Part shown: positions 49,109 to 57,896 of the stretch, in pieces
Layout: each line of letters opens with the position of its first letter
How positions within the stretch are numbered: the stretch's first letter is position 1
Origin: Clostridiaceae bacterium Marseille-Q3526
GTDB taxonomy: Bacteria > Bacillota > Clostridia > Lachnospirales > Lachnospiraceae
Direction of reading: 5' to 3'
Assembly (NCBI GenBank): GCA_018223375.1
Contig: JAGTTS010000004.1
Location: forward strand, 262,700 to 326,699
Length of the DNA: 64,000 nucleotides
Position numbers and translations under genes: made by a program
The notes under the pieces: generated by a model
Seen by the model: the letters and a program-made list of their open reading frames with translations, nothing else
What the model was told of the DNA's origin: nothing
Database searches by the model: none

Positions 49109-50329
49109 ATGGACGGACTTGTACTGGGAGTTGACCTGTGCGATACCTATACGTCCATAACGGCGCTGGAGCCGGAACGGACATGGACGATCAAGACAGC
49201 GATCTGCAAAAACAGACAATCAGAGGAGTGGTATGTGGGGGAGGAAGCCTCCGCCCGCGCCATGGCAGGCGATCCGCACTGGGACAGTCTTCTCTCCAGA
49301 ATACAGCGGGACGAGAAGGAGCCGGAGAGGGAAAACGGTTATACAGGACTGGATTTGCTGAAGCGTTTTTTAAAGGAGGCGCTGGAGCTTCCGAAAAAGG
49401 AAGCTGAGAAGGAGGAGATAAGCCGTCTGGTCATTGCCCTGAGAAAGCCGGAGATAAGGCTGATGGACAGCCTTCTTTACTGCGCCGATTACCTGGGAAT
49501 TGACAGAAGCCGCGTTCACATCGTGAGCCATACGGAGAGCTTTGTCTACTATGTGATGAGCCAGAAGAGGGATGTGTGGAGCAATCAGGTGGGGATGTTC
49601 GAGCTGTCCGAGGGCTGCGCCAGGTACTATGAGCTGAAGACTCAGAGGGGATCCAGAGGAATGATTGTCACTGCCGACCGGGAGGATCTTCAGGAAGAAA
49701 TTACCCTAGAGTATTTAAAGAGACCGGAGGGAGCCGCCTCAGAGGATCAGTTTCTGGCGGCCTGCGCAGACAGAATTTTAGATAAGCGTCTGTTTTCCGC
49801 GGTTATTCTTACAGGAGACGGCTTTGCCACCACAGACTGGGCCCACAGCTTTATGAAGAAAATCTGCAGCAAGAGGAGAGTGTTTGCAGAGTACGGCCTG
49901 TTTTCAAAGGGAGCTGCCTACCGGGGCGCAGATTATGAGAGAGAACGCACCGATTATCCGTTTACCTGTATCTGTGAGGGAAGGCTTCAGTATACCATTT
50001 CCCTGCGGGTTTTGAACCGGGGGAAGGATACCAGCCTGGTTCTGGCGGCAGCAGGAGACAACTGGTATGAGGCCAGAAGCACGGTGGATCTGATTGCGGA
50101 TGGAGAAGACCATCTGGAGTTTGTGATTTCCTCCCTGGATCAGAGGAAAAGGAGAGTGGTGCCTGTGGCGCTTCAGGATTTCCCCATCCGTGAAAACAAG
50201 ACGAACCGGATTCAGGTGACCATCGGTTTTTCAGATGAGAGCACCATGATTATTATGGTAAGGGATAAAGGCTTTGGCGAGCTGTTTCCAGCTTCAAAGG
50301 CCATGGTGAGACAAGAGGTGGTACTATGA
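49109..50329 (+). CDS. Actin/Hsp70-like protein, DUF5716 type
   Basis: The 406-residue protein begins VLGVDLCDTYTSITAL, which resembles the phosphate-1 loop of the actin/Hsp70/hexokinase fold (DxGTxxS), and contains VILTGDGFATTDW (about 235), like the adenosine-binding loop. Between are RSRVHIVSHTESFVYYVM (about 140), comparable to the connect region. The C-terminal third (about 295-395) is beta-rich like an Hsp70 substrate domain. It belongs to DUF5716 as I remember it. It overlaps the next gene by 4 bp. Confidence 0.65.
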   Translation: MDGLVLGVDLCDTYTSITALEPERTWTIKTAICKNRQSEEWYVGEEASARAMAGDPHWDSLLSRIQRDEKEPERENGYTGLDLLKRFLKEALELPKKEAEKEEISRLVIALRKPEIRLMDSLLYCADYLGIDRSRVHIVSHTESFVYYVMSQKRDVWSNQVGMFELSEGCARYYELKTQRGSRGMIVTADREDLQEEITLEYLKRPEGAASEDQFLAACADRILDKRLFSAVILTGDGFATTDWAHSFMKKICSKRRVFAEYGLFSKGAAYRGADYERERTDYPFTCICEGRLQYTISLRVLNRGKDTSLVLAAAGDNWYEARSTVDLIADGEDHLEFVISSLDQRKRRVVPVALQDFPIRENKTNRIQVTIGFSDESTMIIMVRDKGFGELFPASKAMVRQEVVL

Positions 50330-51138
50330 GTTTCATACTGTGCAGACAGGAGGAGGTAACGCATCCTCTCTATATTGAGGCCCTGGGCGTCCATATCTGG
50401 TCTTCCCAGGAGCTCTGCTATGTGATTTATAATTACCCTCTGCTGGCCATGGATCATTTTCTGGATGAGCGGCTGACAGAGTTTATTGAGAAAGAGCTGA
50501 GAATGACTGTTCTGGCGGCAAGGCTGGAAAACGGGCTGAGAACCGGCGCGGACGAGGACGAGCTGATCTTTATGTTCCTGGAAGAATGCCATTTTTACAG
50601 TCCGAAAGATATTACGGCTTTCCGGCAGAAGATTAGCTCCTATCGGAATATGGGATCGCTGGAGTTTGCCAAGGCTACGGCAGACTACTATTACACGCTG
50701 CGCCAGTACGGCACAGCGCTTCGGGGATATGAAAAGCTGCTGGACAGCCAGCATAACAAAGCGGCGGATGACGAATTTCTGGGAAAGGTCTGGAACAATA
50801 TGGCTGCCTGCTATGCAGGCCTGTTCTGGTTCGACAAGGCCATGCAGGCCTATGAGATGTCCTGGAGCTACCGAAAGGATCCGGACACAATAAAGCGGAT
50901 GTACCATCTGACACTTTTAAATCCAAAGCTGTCTGTCAAGGCCAGATTCGGCGCCGGACTGCTGGACAGTCGGAAAGAGCAGTGGAAGGAAGAATTTGAC
51001 GAGGCGGTAAGCCGGGCCAGACATTCTGAGAGCGTGAGACAGACGGAGGAACTGTTCAACCAGGAAAAGACTGCCCGCAGGCAGGCAGAGGGAGAGCTTC
51101 TGTCCAGGTGGAAGGCAGGCTACAGAGCCATGATATAG
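50326..51138 (+). CDS. TPR-like partner protein (270 aa)
   Basis: The 270-residue helical protein has tandem TPR-like units at about 105-200 (LEFAKATADYYYTLRQYGTA and GKVWNNMAACYAGLFWFDKA) and a charged coiled-coil end. It starts inside the stop codon of the Hsp70-like gene (ATGA). Like the two upstream genes it has no export signal. It may be the adaptor of this set; no function is known. Confidence 0.7.
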   Translation: MSFILCRQEEVTHPLYIEALGVHIWSSQELCYVIYNYPLLAMDHFLDERLTEFIEKELRMTVLAARLENGLRTGADEDELIFMFLEECHFYSPKDITAFRQKISSYRNMGSLEFAKATADYYYTLRQYGTALRGYEKLLDSQHNKAADDEFLGKVWNNMAACYAGLFWFDKAMQAYEMSWSYRKDPDTIKRMYHLTLLNPKLSVKARFGAGLLDSRKEQWKEEFDEAVSRARHSESVRQTEELFNQEKTARRQAEGELLSRWKAGYRAMI

Positions 51139-51169
51139 CGTCAGAGCGGAACATAACAGGAAGATAAAA

Positions 51170-51229
51170 AGAGAGGCGGAAGGCTTCGCTTCGGCATAAA
51201 ACTGCCGGAATGAAACCTTCCGCCTCTCT
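51170..51229. terminator. Bidirectional terminator
   Basis: AGAGAGGCGGAAGG (51170-51183) pairs perfectly with CCTTCCGCCTCTCT (51216-51229), between convergent genes. Confidence 0.9.
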
Positions 51230-51277
51230 TTCTGTATTTAATGGATTCAGCAGGAAAAATTCCGTCAGGCGTTTCTC

Positions 51278-52288
51278 CTACTTTGACATCAGATGACCGA
51301 TGTTTTTAATGAGAACGGAAATGGTTCCGTCTGGATTTGTGATAAATTCCACCCGGTCTGGATTCTGGTACTCCTCCATAGGGATAGTGATCTCGATTCC
51401 CGTATCGGTCGTCAGACGCTGGCTCTGGAATTTTTTTACCGTCTGCTCATTTTTGGGCTGGACTGTCTCGTAGGACAGATTGTATTTCTCCATTTTCTCA
51501 TCAAAGGCAGTCTGCATTTCCGGGCTGTCTGGAAAAACCTTTTCACGGAGAGATTCCACCTTGATGGCGCCCTCCTCTTCCAGCTCCCTGTAAATGACAT
51601 TTTTAATTTCCATTTTGCGTTCTGCGTCGTCATCCCCGTAATACTTCCGGTTGACCTGCTCCACCGCTCTTGTCACAATATCCAGCTTTGATTTCTGAGA
51701 CAGAGGAGCGTGGCATTCCAGATACAGCTCGGAAAAATACAGGCGTTTTTCGCCGTTTACCTCGTACTTTTTCTCCGTCACCAGAAGCTCTCCCGTTCCC
51801 AGATTCACGACAAAGGCCTCGGAGAGCTTCTGCCCCTGGCCTGGAAGCAGAGCCTTCTGCAGAATAATGCTGTTGGCATTTTTGCCTTCCTGCTCCTTGG
51901 TCAGATGGGTGTAGGAAGTCTTGTAATTCATTTTCAGAAGGGCCAGATAATCGCTTCCTCCGGAGGAGAAGACCACCACCGCAACGTCGGCCGGAGGAAT
52001 ATCAATATTAGCGTTCATAATGTCGTAGAGCAGCTGGGCCAGCTGCTTGCTGGTCTCCACAAAGGTTTCCGGGGTACACTGCTCCAGAAGCTGCTTGACA
52101 GGAGAATCGTTTCCAAAGCGGCAGAGCTTGACGTCGTCGCTCTCCGTCAATTTTTCAATGTGGGCCTTCAGAAACTCGGACAGATCGCCGGACAGGTCGA
52201 TGGGGCAGTCGGAGAGAACCGGCACGCCCACAGACGAGTCCAGGATATGTACAATTCCTGTTTTCATAATAATATCGTCAGATTTCAT
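51278..52288 (-). CDS. Nucleoid-associated protein, NdpA-like
   Basis: The 336-residue protein resembles the NA37/NdpA family: GIVHILDSS near the start, DVAVVVFSSGGSDYLALLKMNY at about 95-120 (read in parts) and the C-terminal beta-rich domain. NdpA associates with DNA in Gram-negative bacteria; in Firmicutes a role in nucleoid or phage biology is unproven. It is 14 bp downstream of the membrane-protein gene and on the same strand. Confidence 0.7.
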   Translation of the reverse strand: MKSDDIIMKTGIVHILDSSVGVPVLSDCPIDLSGDLSEFLKAHIEKLTESDDVKLCRFGNDSPVKQLLEQCTPETFVETSKQLAQLLYDIMNANIDIPPADVAVVVFSSGGSDYLALLKMNYKTSYTHLTKEQEGKNANSIILQKALLPGQGQKLSEAFVVNLGTGELLVTEKKYEVNGEKRLYFSELYLECHAPLSQKSKLDIVTRAVEQVNRKYYGDDDAERKMEIKNVIYRELEEEGAIKVESLREKVFPDSPEMQTAFDEKMEKYNLSYETVQPKNEQTVKKFQSQRLTTDTGIEITIPMEEYQNPDRVEFITNPDGTISVLIKNIGHLMSK

Positions 52289-52302
52289 GGGAAAGCTTCC
52301 TC

Positions 52303-54123
52303 CTACTGTCCGTCTGCCGGCTGTCCGGCCTCAGAATCAGCCGGAGAGACTTCTTCTGAAGTCTCAGGCTGGATGGAATCTGCTTCGGGAGCTTCCGTCT
52401 GGCTGGAAATGTCCCCACTGTCAGGAAGGGCAAGCTCGTGAACCTCTGTTACCCGCCGGACAGCGCCGTCCTCCGCATAGGAGAAGGATAATTCTGCGCC
52501 TGGCTGCATGAAAGGAAGCTTCTCGTGAATGTCTACAGAGGCGGTGTATACCTGGGAATCTCCCTCAAGAGTAAAGTAATAGCAGGTATTGCCGGACACA
52601 ACCGCGCTGGCAAGGGAAGCGACGGTTCCGGAGATTTCCGTGCTGTCCACAGGCTCCTGTACCTCCACATCTTCCAGGTTCAGCGCTTTTCTGTAATTGC
52701 TCTTGGCCTCGTCAATAGTCTGTCCGGTTCCTACGATCTGGTACTGCTCCACGTCTACAAAGGCGTACATTTTCACAAGTCCCGCATTGTCCTTTAGAGA
52801 GAGGAAATACGTCGGACGGTTGGAAATATTTAAGAGCAGAGGGAAGGTAGCAGAGTAGTTTAAGTGCTGCACCTGTCCCTGGGCAGAAGCCATGGCAGAG
52901 GTCTCCGTCGCGCCTGGAACCGTGTAGAATTTCGTTTCCTTCGTCCGGCAGTTGACAAGAACAAAGCCGATATTGGACTCGTCGGCTGTCACAGAGCTCA
53001 TGCCCGTGTACAGATAGACGTCGTCGTTGATGGCCATATAGTTGTAGCCGTAGGTAGTACGGCGCACGTCCTTCTGGCCGAAGACAGAGTTAATATATCC
53101 GTGCTGGAATCTTCCATTGTCGTCCAGCTGGCCGATGAGAAGCTCCGCGTAGTAGAGCTGATCCACCCACTGGGGAACGTCCTCCTTGGCGTACCATTCA
53201 CTTTCGCCGGTAACGGCATTGACTAACACGGCGCCGTCGATGTCTTTTCCGTCCCACCAGCCAATCCGGTAGGAGATAGTGGGAGCAATCCAGTAAGGCG
53301 TTCCGTTGTCGTCGATCTCAAAAGATACAGTTTCAAACATCTTCGTCGGATATTTAAAACGGATATAGCGGTAAATGTTGCGGAAGAAATATTCACTGGG
53401 GGAGTATCTCATTCCATTTTCCAGCCATACCAGGTTAGTTTCCTGAGTTACCATGTCCACAGTTAAGTAGGCGGGAAGGCCTTCCTTGTGGTTAAAGAGC
53501 CACTTGCTCGGATCCGCATAGCGGAGCGGCGTCACGCGGTAGGGAGAACCCTTGTAGTTGATCTGAGTGTAGTCGTCCTGAATCTCAAACTGGGAAACCA
53601 GCTCTGTCATCTCTCCCAGCTTACGGCTGCCGAGACGGGAGGCGGTATCCTTGTCAACTACAGGAATCTGGGACATGTTAAGCTCAGCTACGTCCTGGGC
53701 AAAATCGCCATCCTCAATGGTAATCAGATCCCGGTAACGGGTGGCGTTGAAAAACTGGAGTCCCAGAAGAGAAGCGACAGTCATGAGAATAATGATCAGG
53801 CCGATAGCGATAAAGCCGTATTTTAAAGGCCTTCCAAGGCTGACGCCGCTTCTTTTTCCGCTGTTTCTGCGGAAAACAAACTGTCCCGTTTCCTCATCCT
53901 TCACCATCTGGACGCCCCGCCCGGAACCCAGAGTTTGAAGAAAATCCTTGGTATAGGACAGGAAATTCACAACAAGGAAAATGAGAATACAGAGAATCAG
54001 AAAGACAAGGAAATTCTTATCTCTCAGATTAACGGCCGGAAGCATGGAATAGAACAGCAGAAACATTAACGCTGCCGACACCAGAATCCGGATCACCATA
54101 GATGAAATATTTTTGGCTTTCAT
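52303..54123 (-). CDS. Large membrane protein of unknown function (606 aa)
   Basis: The 606-residue protein has three N-terminal membrane segments, at about residues 10-30 (RILVSAALMFLLFYSMLP), 34-55 and 101-125, then a large soluble domain of about 430 residues, beta-rich with TPYWIAPTISYRIGWWDG and EWYAKEDVPQWVDQLYY. A proline/glutamate-rich acidic tail ends it. The soluble part recalls PepSY-like repeats, but I cannot assign a family. Part of an operon with the NdpA-like gene. Confidence 0.65.
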   Translation of the reverse strand: MKAKNISSMVIRILVSAALMFLLFYSMLPAVNLRDKNFLVFLILCILIFLVVNFLSYTKDFLQTLGSGRGVQMVKDEETGQFVFRRNSGKRSGVSLGRPLKYGFIAIGLIIILMTVASLLGLQFFNATRYRDLITIEDGDFAQDVAELNMSQIPVVDKDTASRLGSRKLGEMTELVSQFEIQDDYTQINYKGSPYRVTPLRYADPSKWLFNHKEGLPAYLTVDMVTQETNLVWLENGMRYSPSEYFFRNIYRYIRFKYPTKMFETVSFEIDDNGTPYWIAPTISYRIGWWDGKDIDGAVLVNAVTGESEWYAKEDVPQWVDQLYYAELLIGQLDDNGRFQHGYINSVFGQKDVRRTTYGYNYMAINDDVYLYTGMSSVTADESNIGFVLVNCRTKETKFYTVPGATETSAMASAQGQVQHLNYSATFPLLLNISNRPTYFLSLKDNAGLVKMYAFVDVEQYQIVGTGQTIDEAKSNYRKALNLEDVEVQEPVDSTEISGTVASLASAVVSGNTCYYFTLEGDSQVYTASVDIHEKLPFMQPGAELSFSYAEDGAVRRVTEVHELALPDSGDISSQTEAPEADSIQPETSEEVSPADSEAGQPADGQ

Positions 54124-54281
54124 AGAGTCCTCCTTTGAAGTATGTAGAAACTATTTTATCATTTATAGGGAGAAAATCAAGGATATCAGGGGATTTAGAG
54201 AAATTTCATAGATACCGGAATATCAGGAAAATCCTAAGAAAATCTTTCCCATTTCTTTCCTAATGATCCTTTTCACAGATA

Positions 54282-54310
54282 TTGACCGTATTTTCAAATA
54301 GTGTTATAAT
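54282..54310 (+). promoter_or_regulatory. Promoter of the polysaccharide operon
   Basis: TTGACC and TATAAT are exactly 17 bp apart, 250 bp before loaP. The long leader (54317-54560) holds AACCTTCG/CGAGGTT (about 54433-54476) as a weak dyad and no gene. The upstream part of the gap (54124-54281) is AT-rich with no feature seen. Confidence 0.8.
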
Positions 54311-54560
54311 CGACAGGAATATAAAGGAATCTTATGAAAACCTGAAAATATCCTATTTCTACCTATTATATATGGCTGTATATAGGAGAAAACAGGTTTT
54401 GAATTCTGAGATTTCAGATGGAGAAAATCGCAGAACCTTCGTAAAGCTAATGGGGCATATGTAAGGCAGAAGCGAGGTTATAAACGAGAGAAGCATTCGG
54501 GATAAAATTATTTTTTATTGCGGATATGGCGAAGCTATACCTAAAAACAGGAGAGCAGAT

Positions 54561-55091
54561 ATGTGGTATGTGATTCAGACAATCACCGGGAAGGAAGAGG
54601 AGCTGGCCAGGGCTGCGGGCGCCTATCTCTCCCCAGAGCTGTGTGAAGACTGCTTTACTGTAAAAAGGAAGCTGATCAAACGCCTGGGAGGGGAATGGGT
54701 GGCCGTGATGGAAAAGCTTTTTCCTTCCTATTTATTTTTAGAGACAAAAAATCCGGAACAGCTCTTTTATGAGCTGAAGAAGATACCGGAGTATACAAGG
54801 CTGCTGGGCGACAACGACGGAAGCTTTATTCCGCTGGAAGCAGAGGAAAAAGACTTTTTAATGAAAATCTGCCGCAGAGAGGGCAGAGATATGGTCGCAG
54901 ACCTGACAGACCTGTATTTAGATCAGAACGGGGAGATCCAGAGAGCAGAAGGACCTCTCCAATTTTTTTTAGACAAAATTGTAAAATTGAACCTGAGAAA
55001 GCGGTTTGCAGTGACAGAGCTTACCATAGCGGGCAGGAAACAGACCGCTGTGTTCGGAGTCAGGTTGAGGAGAGAGGAGCTTCAGGGATGA
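54561..55091 (+). CDS. loaP: LoaP-type NusG-family antiterminator
   Basis: The 176-residue NusG paralogue has an N-terminal NGN domain (WYVIQTITGKEEELA, FPSYLFLETK) and a C-terminal KOW-like region (about 120-176). LoaP proteins keep RNA polymerase reading through terminators in long polysaccharide or antibiotic operons of Firmicutes by recognising an RNA hairpin in the leader. Its position as first gene, behind a 250-nt leader and in front of a terminator and sugar genes, fits that function. Confidence 0.88.
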   Translation: MWYVIQTITGKEEELARAAGAYLSPELCEDCFTVKRKLIKRLGGEWVAVMEKLFPSYLFLETKNPEQLFYELKKIPEYTRLLGDNDGSFIPLEAEEKDFLMKICRREGRDMVADLTDLYLDQNGEIQRAEGPLQFFLDKIVKLNLRKRFAVTELTIAGRKQTAVFGVRLRREELQG

Positions 55092-55102
55092 GGCTCTTTT
55101 TT
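55077..55102 (+). terminator. Terminator overlapping the loaP stop codon
   Basis: GAGCTTCA (55077-55084) pairs with TGAGGCTC (55089-55096, one G-U) around GGGA, followed by T6. The loaP stop codon lies in the stem. It separates loaP from all the sugar genes and is a natural target for antitermination. Confidence 0.75.
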
Positions 55103-55131
55103 GTGTGGAGAAAAGAATATGAGGTGTTGGA

Positions 55132-56442
55132 ATGGAAAATAAAGCAAATGAGGAGTTTCAGCCTTTTAAAAGTAAAATATGGCTTAGCTCTCCTACCATG
55201 CATGGAGAAGAACTTTCCTATATGAGGGAAGCTTTTGAAACAAACTGGATGAGCACAGTAGGGAAAAATATAAATGAGGCAGAACGAATGGCCTGTGAAA
55301 AAGTTGGATGCGGCTATGCAGTTGGGCTTTCAGCGGGAACAGCAGCACTACATATGGCAGTTAGGCTGGCAGGGATTCGTGTTTATGGGATGCCAGCACC
55401 GGGACATGGAGTTTTGGAAGGAAAAAAAGTGTTCTGCTCTGATGTGACATTTGCAGCTACAGTAAATCCAGTGGTATACGAAGGAGGAATCCCAGTATTC
55501 ATTGATACAGAATATGATACCTGGAACATGGATCCGAAAGCGCTTGAGAAGGCGTTTGAATTGTATCCTGAGGTTAGAGTGGTGGTCGTGGCTCATTTAT
55601 ACGGAACCCCTGGAAAAATCGATGCGATTAAAGAAATTTGTAAACGATATAACGCAGTGCTGGTGGAGGATGCGGCAGAGTCACTGGGAGCTTCCTACAA
55701 GGGGATGCAGACAGGTACATTTGGAGACTACAGCATCATTTCTTTTAATGGAAACAAGATTATTACAGGTTCATCTGGCGGAATGCTTCTGACTGATGAG
55801 AAGGAAGCAGCAGAGAAAGTGCGGAAGTGGTCTACTCAGTCCCGTGAGAACGCTCCTTGGTATCAGCATGAGGAAGTGGGTTACAACTATCGTATGAGTA
55901 ATGTAATCGCTGGAGTCGTGCGCGGGCAGTTCCCCCATCTGGAAGAGCACATCGCTCAAAAGAAGGCCATCTATGAGCGCTACAAGGAGGGCTTTGCAGA
56001 CCTTCCGGTGGAGATGAACCCCTTTGACAAGGAAAATAGTGAGCCCAACTACTGGCTCAGTTGCCTGTTGATCAAGCCGGAGGCTATGTGCCTCCAGGTG
56101 AGAGGCGAGCAGGAGGCTTTATACATAAAAGAGGCAGGAAAAAGCTGCCCTGCGGAGATTTTGGGAACCCTGGCTGAATACAATGCGGAAGGACGCCCCA
56201 TCTGGAAACCCATGCATATGCAGCCTGTATACCGGATGAACGGGTTTGTGACAAGAGAAGGGGAAGGACGGGCAAAAACAAACGCATATATTGCAGAAGG
56301 AGCTGCAGGAAAGGACGGAAAGCCATTAGACGTGGGGATGGATATTTTCCAGAGAGGTTTATGCCTGCCCAGCGACAATAAAATGGCAGAGGAAGAGCAA
56401 ATGCAGATCATTAGGATAGTCAGGAGCTGTTTTAAATCATGA
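55132..56442 (+). CDS. DegT/DnrJ/EryC1-type sugar aminotransferase
   Basis: The 436-residue PLP enzyme transfers an amino group to a keto-sugar nucleotide. Residues seen: GLSAGTAALHMAVRLAG (cofactor phosphate binding, about 66-82), VVVVAHLYGTPG, VEDAAESLGA and the catalytic Lys in SFNGNKIITGSSGG (about 208). The pairing with a PglC-like transferase resembles the PglE-PglC route to diacetamido-type sugars. AGGTG lies six bases ahead of the ATG. It overlaps the next gene by 4 bp. Confidence 0.9.
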   Translation: MENKANEEFQPFKSKIWLSSPTMHGEELSYMREAFETNWMSTVGKNINEAERMACEKVGCGYAVGLSAGTAALHMAVRLAGIRVYGMPAPGHGVLEGKKVFCSDVTFAATVNPVVYEGGIPVFIDTEYDTWNMDPKALEKAFELYPEVRVVVVAHLYGTPGKIDAIKEICKRYNAVLVEDAAESLGASYKGMQTGTFGDYSIISFNGNKIITGSSGGMLLTDEKEAAEKVRKWSTQSRENAPWYQHEEVGYNYRMSNVIAGVVRGQFPHLEEHIAQKKAIYERYKEGFADLPVEMNPFDKENSEPNYWLSCLLIKPEAMCLQVRGEQEALYIKEAGKSCPAEILGTLAEYNAEGRPIWKPMHMQPVYRMNGFVTREGEGRAKTNAYIAEGAAGKDGKPLDVGMDIFQRGLCLPSDNKMAEEEQMQIIRIVRSCFKS

Positions 56443-57137
56443 GAAAGCAAGGATTTTACGAAAGATATATCAAACGGCCTCAGGATGTTTTGTGCGCATT
56501 GCTGGCGCTGTTTTTTTTATCCCCTGTACTTTTGGTTACGGCAGTGCTGGTGCGAATCAAGCTGGGAAGTCCGGTGATTTTCAAACAGAAACGGCCTGGA
56601 AAAGATGAGAAGATATTTACTCTTTATAAGTTTCGAACTATGACAGACAAAAAAGATAAAGACGGGAATTTGCTGCCAGATGAAGTACGGCTGACCAGCT
56701 TTGGAAAGAAATTAAGAGCTACCAGCCTAGATGAACTGCCGGAACTTTTCAATATTCTGAAAGGGGACATGGCGGTGGTAGGGCCGAGACCGTTGTTGGT
56801 GAGAGACATGGTATTTATGACTACAAAACAGAGAAAGCGCCATAGTGTCAGGCCTGGGCTGACAGGACTTGCTCAGGTGAATGGTCGGAATGCCATTGAT
56901 TGGGAAAAGAAGTTAGCTTATGATCAGGAGTATATAAAAAAAATCACGTTTCTTGAAGATGTGAAGATTATTTGGAAAACGATACAAAAAGCATTGCTAA
57001 GTCAGGAGGGGATCACGGAAGAAGGAATGGTGACAGCAGAAGATTATGGAGATTATTTGTTGAGGTTAGAGAAGATAGGTAGACAAGAATATGAGTATAA
57101 ACAAAGGAGAGCTCAAAAGTACCAGCAAGGAGAATAA
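56439..57137 (+). CDS. Undecaprenyl-phosphate sugar-1-phosphate transferase (PglC/WcaJ-like)
   Basis: The 232-residue monotopic phosphoglycosyl transferase starts the lipid-linked glycan. It has one N-terminal membrane re-entrant helix (about 15-38), KFRTMTDKKDKDGN, SLDELPELFNI (catalytic Asp-Glu pair) and VVGPRPLL, RPGLTGLAQVNGRN. The form without extra domains is like PglC. Its 3' end overlaps the next, decayed gene. Confidence 0.93.
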   Translation: MRKQGFYERYIKRPQDVLCALLALFFLSPVLLVTAVLVRIKLGSPVIFKQKRPGKDEKIFTLYKFRTMTDKKDKDGNLLPDEVRLTSFGKKLRATSLDELPELFNILKGDMAVVGPRPLLVRDMVFMTTKQRKRHSVRPGLTGLAQVNGRNAIDWEKKLAYDQEYIKKITFLEDVKIIWKTIQKALLSQEGITEEGMVTAEDYGDYLLRLEKIGRQEYEYKQRRAQKYQQGE

Positions 57138-57896
57138 CGTGAAAAAAAATGATTTAGTATCTATCATAATGCCTTCTTATAATACAGGAAAATATATTGA
57201 AAAAACAATTGATAGTGTACTAGAACAGACATATAGAAATTGGGAACTATTAATCATTGATGATTCTTCGAATGATAATACAGATGAAGTAATAAACCCG
57301 TATTTATCGGATAAGCGGATACAATATATAAAAAACACTAAAAATAGTGGAGCGGCATTTTCAAGAAATTACGCATTGAGAAAAGCTAGGGGAAGGTGGA
57401 TTGCATTTCTTGATAGCGACGATCTATGGATGCCAGAAAAATTAGAAAAACAAATTGCTTTTATGAAAGAAAGACAATGTCGGTTTTCTTATACAAAATA
57501 TGAAGAGATAGATGAACAATCCATAGGTTTAAATACGATTGTAAGTGGACCAAAAAAAATAACGAAAGAAAAAATGCGGGCATATTGTTGGTAGATGTCT
57601 CAGTAATGTTGATGCAGAAGAAATTGGAATTATACAAATTGAAAATTAAAAAACATAAACTATGCTATGTGGCTGAAAATTATACAATATTCGGACTGCT
57701 ATTTGCTAAATTTGAACTTGGCAAAATATCGTAGAAGAAGCGGATCTATATCAAGCGTAGATATAAAAGTTACAATTACTATTTATGGAAACAGGAGGCA
57801 TATTCCTGTTTCCTGGCATTTATTAGAACTATAGAAAATACAATATTTGGTATTTTAAAAAAAATAATATACGTAAAAAAGAAGGTCAATATATGA
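57091..57896 (+). pseudogene. Family 2 glycosyltransferase, frameshifted
   Basis: An intact N-terminal half of a GT-A fold enzyme (MPSYNTGKYIEKTIDSVLEQ, DDSSNDNTDE, FLDSDDLW) stops at 57594. The rest of a typical GT2 continues in other frames: VDAEEIGIIQIEN, then NYAMWLKIIQYSDCYLL and LAKYRRRSGSIS, then YLWKQEAYSCFLAFIRTIEN, ending with a TGA overlapping the ugd start. At least three indels are needed. The original gene would have been about 260 residues. It began at ATG 57091 or GTG 57139. Confidence 0.8.

Noticed and set aside
50212..50907. 231-codon open frame on the minus strand
   Set aside because: Antisense to the overlapping Hsp70-like and TPR-like genes; no start signal.
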